Shown: positions 6,138-7,257 of the stretch, one piece after another | How positions within the stretch are numbered: position 1 is the first letter of the stretch | Layout of the letters: each line of letters opens with the position of its first letter | Origin: CAYVMN01 sp964452575 | GTDB lineage: Bacteria; Desulfobacterota; DSM-4660; Desulfatiglandales; Desulfatiglandaceae | Assembly (NCBI GenBank): GCA_964452575.1 | Contig: CAYVMN010000213.1 | Location: 1 to 7,257 of the forward strand | Length of the DNA: 7,257 nucleotides | Direction: 5' to 3' | Position numbers and translations under genes: made by a program | The notes under the pieces: model-generated | Told to the model about the DNA's origin: nothing | What the model saw: the letters and a program-made list of their open reading frames with translations, nothing else | The model's database searches: none

Positions 6138-6143
6138 CCCTCC
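6138..6143 (-). promoter_or_regulatory. Shine-Dalgarno-like GGAGGG in the rnfC-rnfD gap
   Basis: GGAGGG lies 6 nt after the rnfC stop. The only rnfD-frame codon at a normal distance (8 nt) is ATC 6129-6127, a very rare start; a TTG directly adjacent is too close and out of frame. It may help load ribosomes that then begin at GTG 6096, or mark an AUC start adding 11 residues to RnfD. Confidence 0.4.
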
Positions 6144-6149
6144 ATACTG

Positions 6150-7257
6150 CTATTTCTTGGCCTTCAACTTGGCAAGCCGAATGAACTGAACCAGGGGACG
6201 TTTGGCAGGACAGGCGTATGCACAACAGCCACACTCAAAGCACTCAAACAGCCCGAACCTTGATGTCTCCCCAGCACGTCCAGCCTCCACATAGATCCCT
6301 ATTTCATTGGGGGATAGCCCCATAGGACAGGCATCCATACACCACCCGCAGCGGATACAATGACCGTAGGGACGGGTATCGATTTCATCACCAGTCAAGA
6401 AGACAACCCCGGATGTGGTCTTGGTGATGGGGATGTCAAGCGTGGGGATGGCAAACCCCATCATGGGACCGCCCATGACCACCTTGGCCAGATCAGGCCT
6501 TGTCCCGCCCAGGAACGATACGATATCTCTCAGCATGGTCCCTACCCGAACCAGCAGGTTGGCAGGCCTCTCTATGCCGCGGCCTGATATGGTGACGACC
6601 TTTTGGTACAAGGGCCTTTCGAGAACCACTGCCTCATACACGGCCCGGGCGGTGCCCACATTCTGGACTATTACCCCCACGTCGAATGGGAGCCCGAAAC
6701 CCGGGACGCGCCTTCCGGTGATACTCTCTATGAGCTGTTTTTCTGATCCTTGCGGGTATTTGATCTTCAGTGGAGCGACGGATATGCGGAGGCCATTGGA
6801 GGAGGCCTCTCGGGAGACCTTTTTCATTTCCTCTATGGCATCAGGCTTGTTTACCTCAATTCCTATTCGGCATTCCTGTATGCCGAGGATAGTGAGGATG
6901 ATTTTCGCCCCTTCGATGATCTCCTGAGGATGTTCAAGCATCAGGCGATGGTCGGTGGTGAGATAGGGTTCACACTCCGCCCCATTCAGGATTAGGGTAT
7001 CCACCTTGGCCTCGGGTGGTGGAGAAAGCTTTACATGGGTGGGGAAACCTGCACCCCCTACCCCGACGATTCCGCCGCTTTTGATCCTCCCAAGGAGTTC
7101 TGCCCTTGAAAGATCCTTCCAATTACAGGGGGTATTCTTTCTTGGCTCGGCCTCTGGGTCGGTCTCAATCACAATGGATGGGGAACTGACCGATACGGGG
7201 TGCGCAGAGGTAGTGATGGCGGTTATCTTACCTGAAACGCTCGCATGGATACTTGCC
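6150..7257 (-). CDS. rnfC: Rnf complex subunit RnfC, partial (N-terminus outside window)
   Basis: RnfC is the peripheral cytoplasmic subunit that exchanges electrons with NAD(H) through FMN and two 4Fe-4S clusters. The frame is open to the window edge: 368 residues are visible, starting A-S-I-H-A-S-V-S-G-K, the end of the N-terminal barrel-sandwich domain. About 60-80 residues are therefore missing, judged from the usual 430-450 aa. Further motifs are G-I-V-G-V-G-G-A-G-F-P-T-H-V-K (visible residues about 62-76, nucleotide and flavin binding), L-N-G-A-E-C-E-P-Y-L (90-99), V-V-M-G-G-P-M-M-G, then C300-x2-C303-x2-C306-x3-C310-P and C339-x2-C342-x2-C345-x3-C349-P for the two clusters. A GTG at 7172 is not the start, because conserved RnfC sequence continues upstream. 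It ends with TAG 6152-6150, 53 nt before the rnfD GTG. The promoter and any upstream operon gene (in related operons often a multihaem cytochrome) would lie beyond base 7257. Confidence 0.96.
   Translation of the reverse strand, partial: ASIHASVSGKITAITTSAHPVSVSSPSIVIETDPEAEPRKNTPCNWKDLSRAELLGRIKSGGIVGVGGAGFPTHVKLSPPPEAKVDTLILNGAECEPYLTTDHRLMLEHPQEIIEGAKIILTILGIQECRIGIEVNKPDAIEEMKKVSREASSNGLRISVAPLKIKYPQGSEKQLIESITGRRVPGFGLPFDVGVIVQNVGTARAVYEAVVLERPLYQKVVTISGRGIERPANLLVRVGTMLRDIVSFLGGTRPDLAKVVMGGPMMGFAIPTLDIPITKTTSGVVFLTGDEIDTRPYGHCIRCGWCMDACPMGLSPNEIGIYVEAGRAGETSRFGLFECFECGCCAYACPAKRPLVQFIRLAKLKAKK

Noticed and set aside
6415..6927. 170-codon plus-strand open frame opposite rnfC
   Set aside because: It is antisense to a well-conserved gene, has no ribosome site or recognisable domain, and reflects codon bias of the real strand.
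1..7257. CRISPR arrays, tRNA or rRNA genes, insertion sequences, long repeats
   Set aside because: No direct-repeat arrays, terminal inverted repeats, transposase motifs or RNA gene signatures were seen; the window is almost wholly coding.

Overview
The window carries most of an Rnf operon on the minus strand. Rnf is the ion-translocating ferredoxin:NAD+ oxidoreductase of the inner membrane. In transcription order, right to left, the genes are rnfC (5' end cut by the window edge), rnfD, rnfG, rnfE, rnfA, rnfB and an apbE-type flavin transferase (often called rnfF in this context). At the left edge the plus-strand 3' end of hflX converges on apbE. The order rnfCDGEAB-apbE, a Tat-exported ApbE and a probable selenocysteine codon suggest a sulfate-reducing or syntrophic deltaproteobacterium (Desulfobacterota). 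That placement is inference; no phylogenetic marker is present.

Layout: hflX end (2-595, plus); apbE (588-1649); rnfB (1685-2548); rnfA (2568-3530); rnfE (3537-4154); rnfG (4169-5077); rnfD (5074-6096); rnfC (6150-7257, partial). Gaps between the minus-strand genes are 6 to 53 nt, except that rnfD and rnfG overlap by ATGA. There is no non-coding stretch over 300 bases. The operon promoter lies to the right of the window. A strong intrinsic terminator for the operon lies inside the 3' end of hflX, on the antisense strand.

How the genes work together: RnfB takes electrons from ferredoxin through its Fe-S clusters. RnfA and RnfE form the membrane core, which in the Rnf/Nqr family holds an intramembrane Fe-S centre. 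RnfD and RnfG carry covalent FMN, and RnfC reduces NAD+ with flavin and 4Fe-4S clusters. ApbE attaches the FMN groups to RnfD and RnfG outside the cytoplasm.

Three departures from the textbook complex stand out. (1) rnfB has an in-frame TGA exactly where the first cysteine of its N-terminal Fe-S motif should be, with a hairpin just downstream that fits a bacterial SECIS element, so RnfB is probably a selenoprotein. (2) RnfA carries about 125 extra N-terminal residues: a lipoprotein signal peptide and an Ig-like beta domain, a fusion that would place a lipid-anchored domain in the periplasm. (3) RnfE lacks the second conserved cysteine expected to bind the intramembrane Fe-S centre. Together they suggest an Rnf complex with modified metal and periplasmic chemistry.
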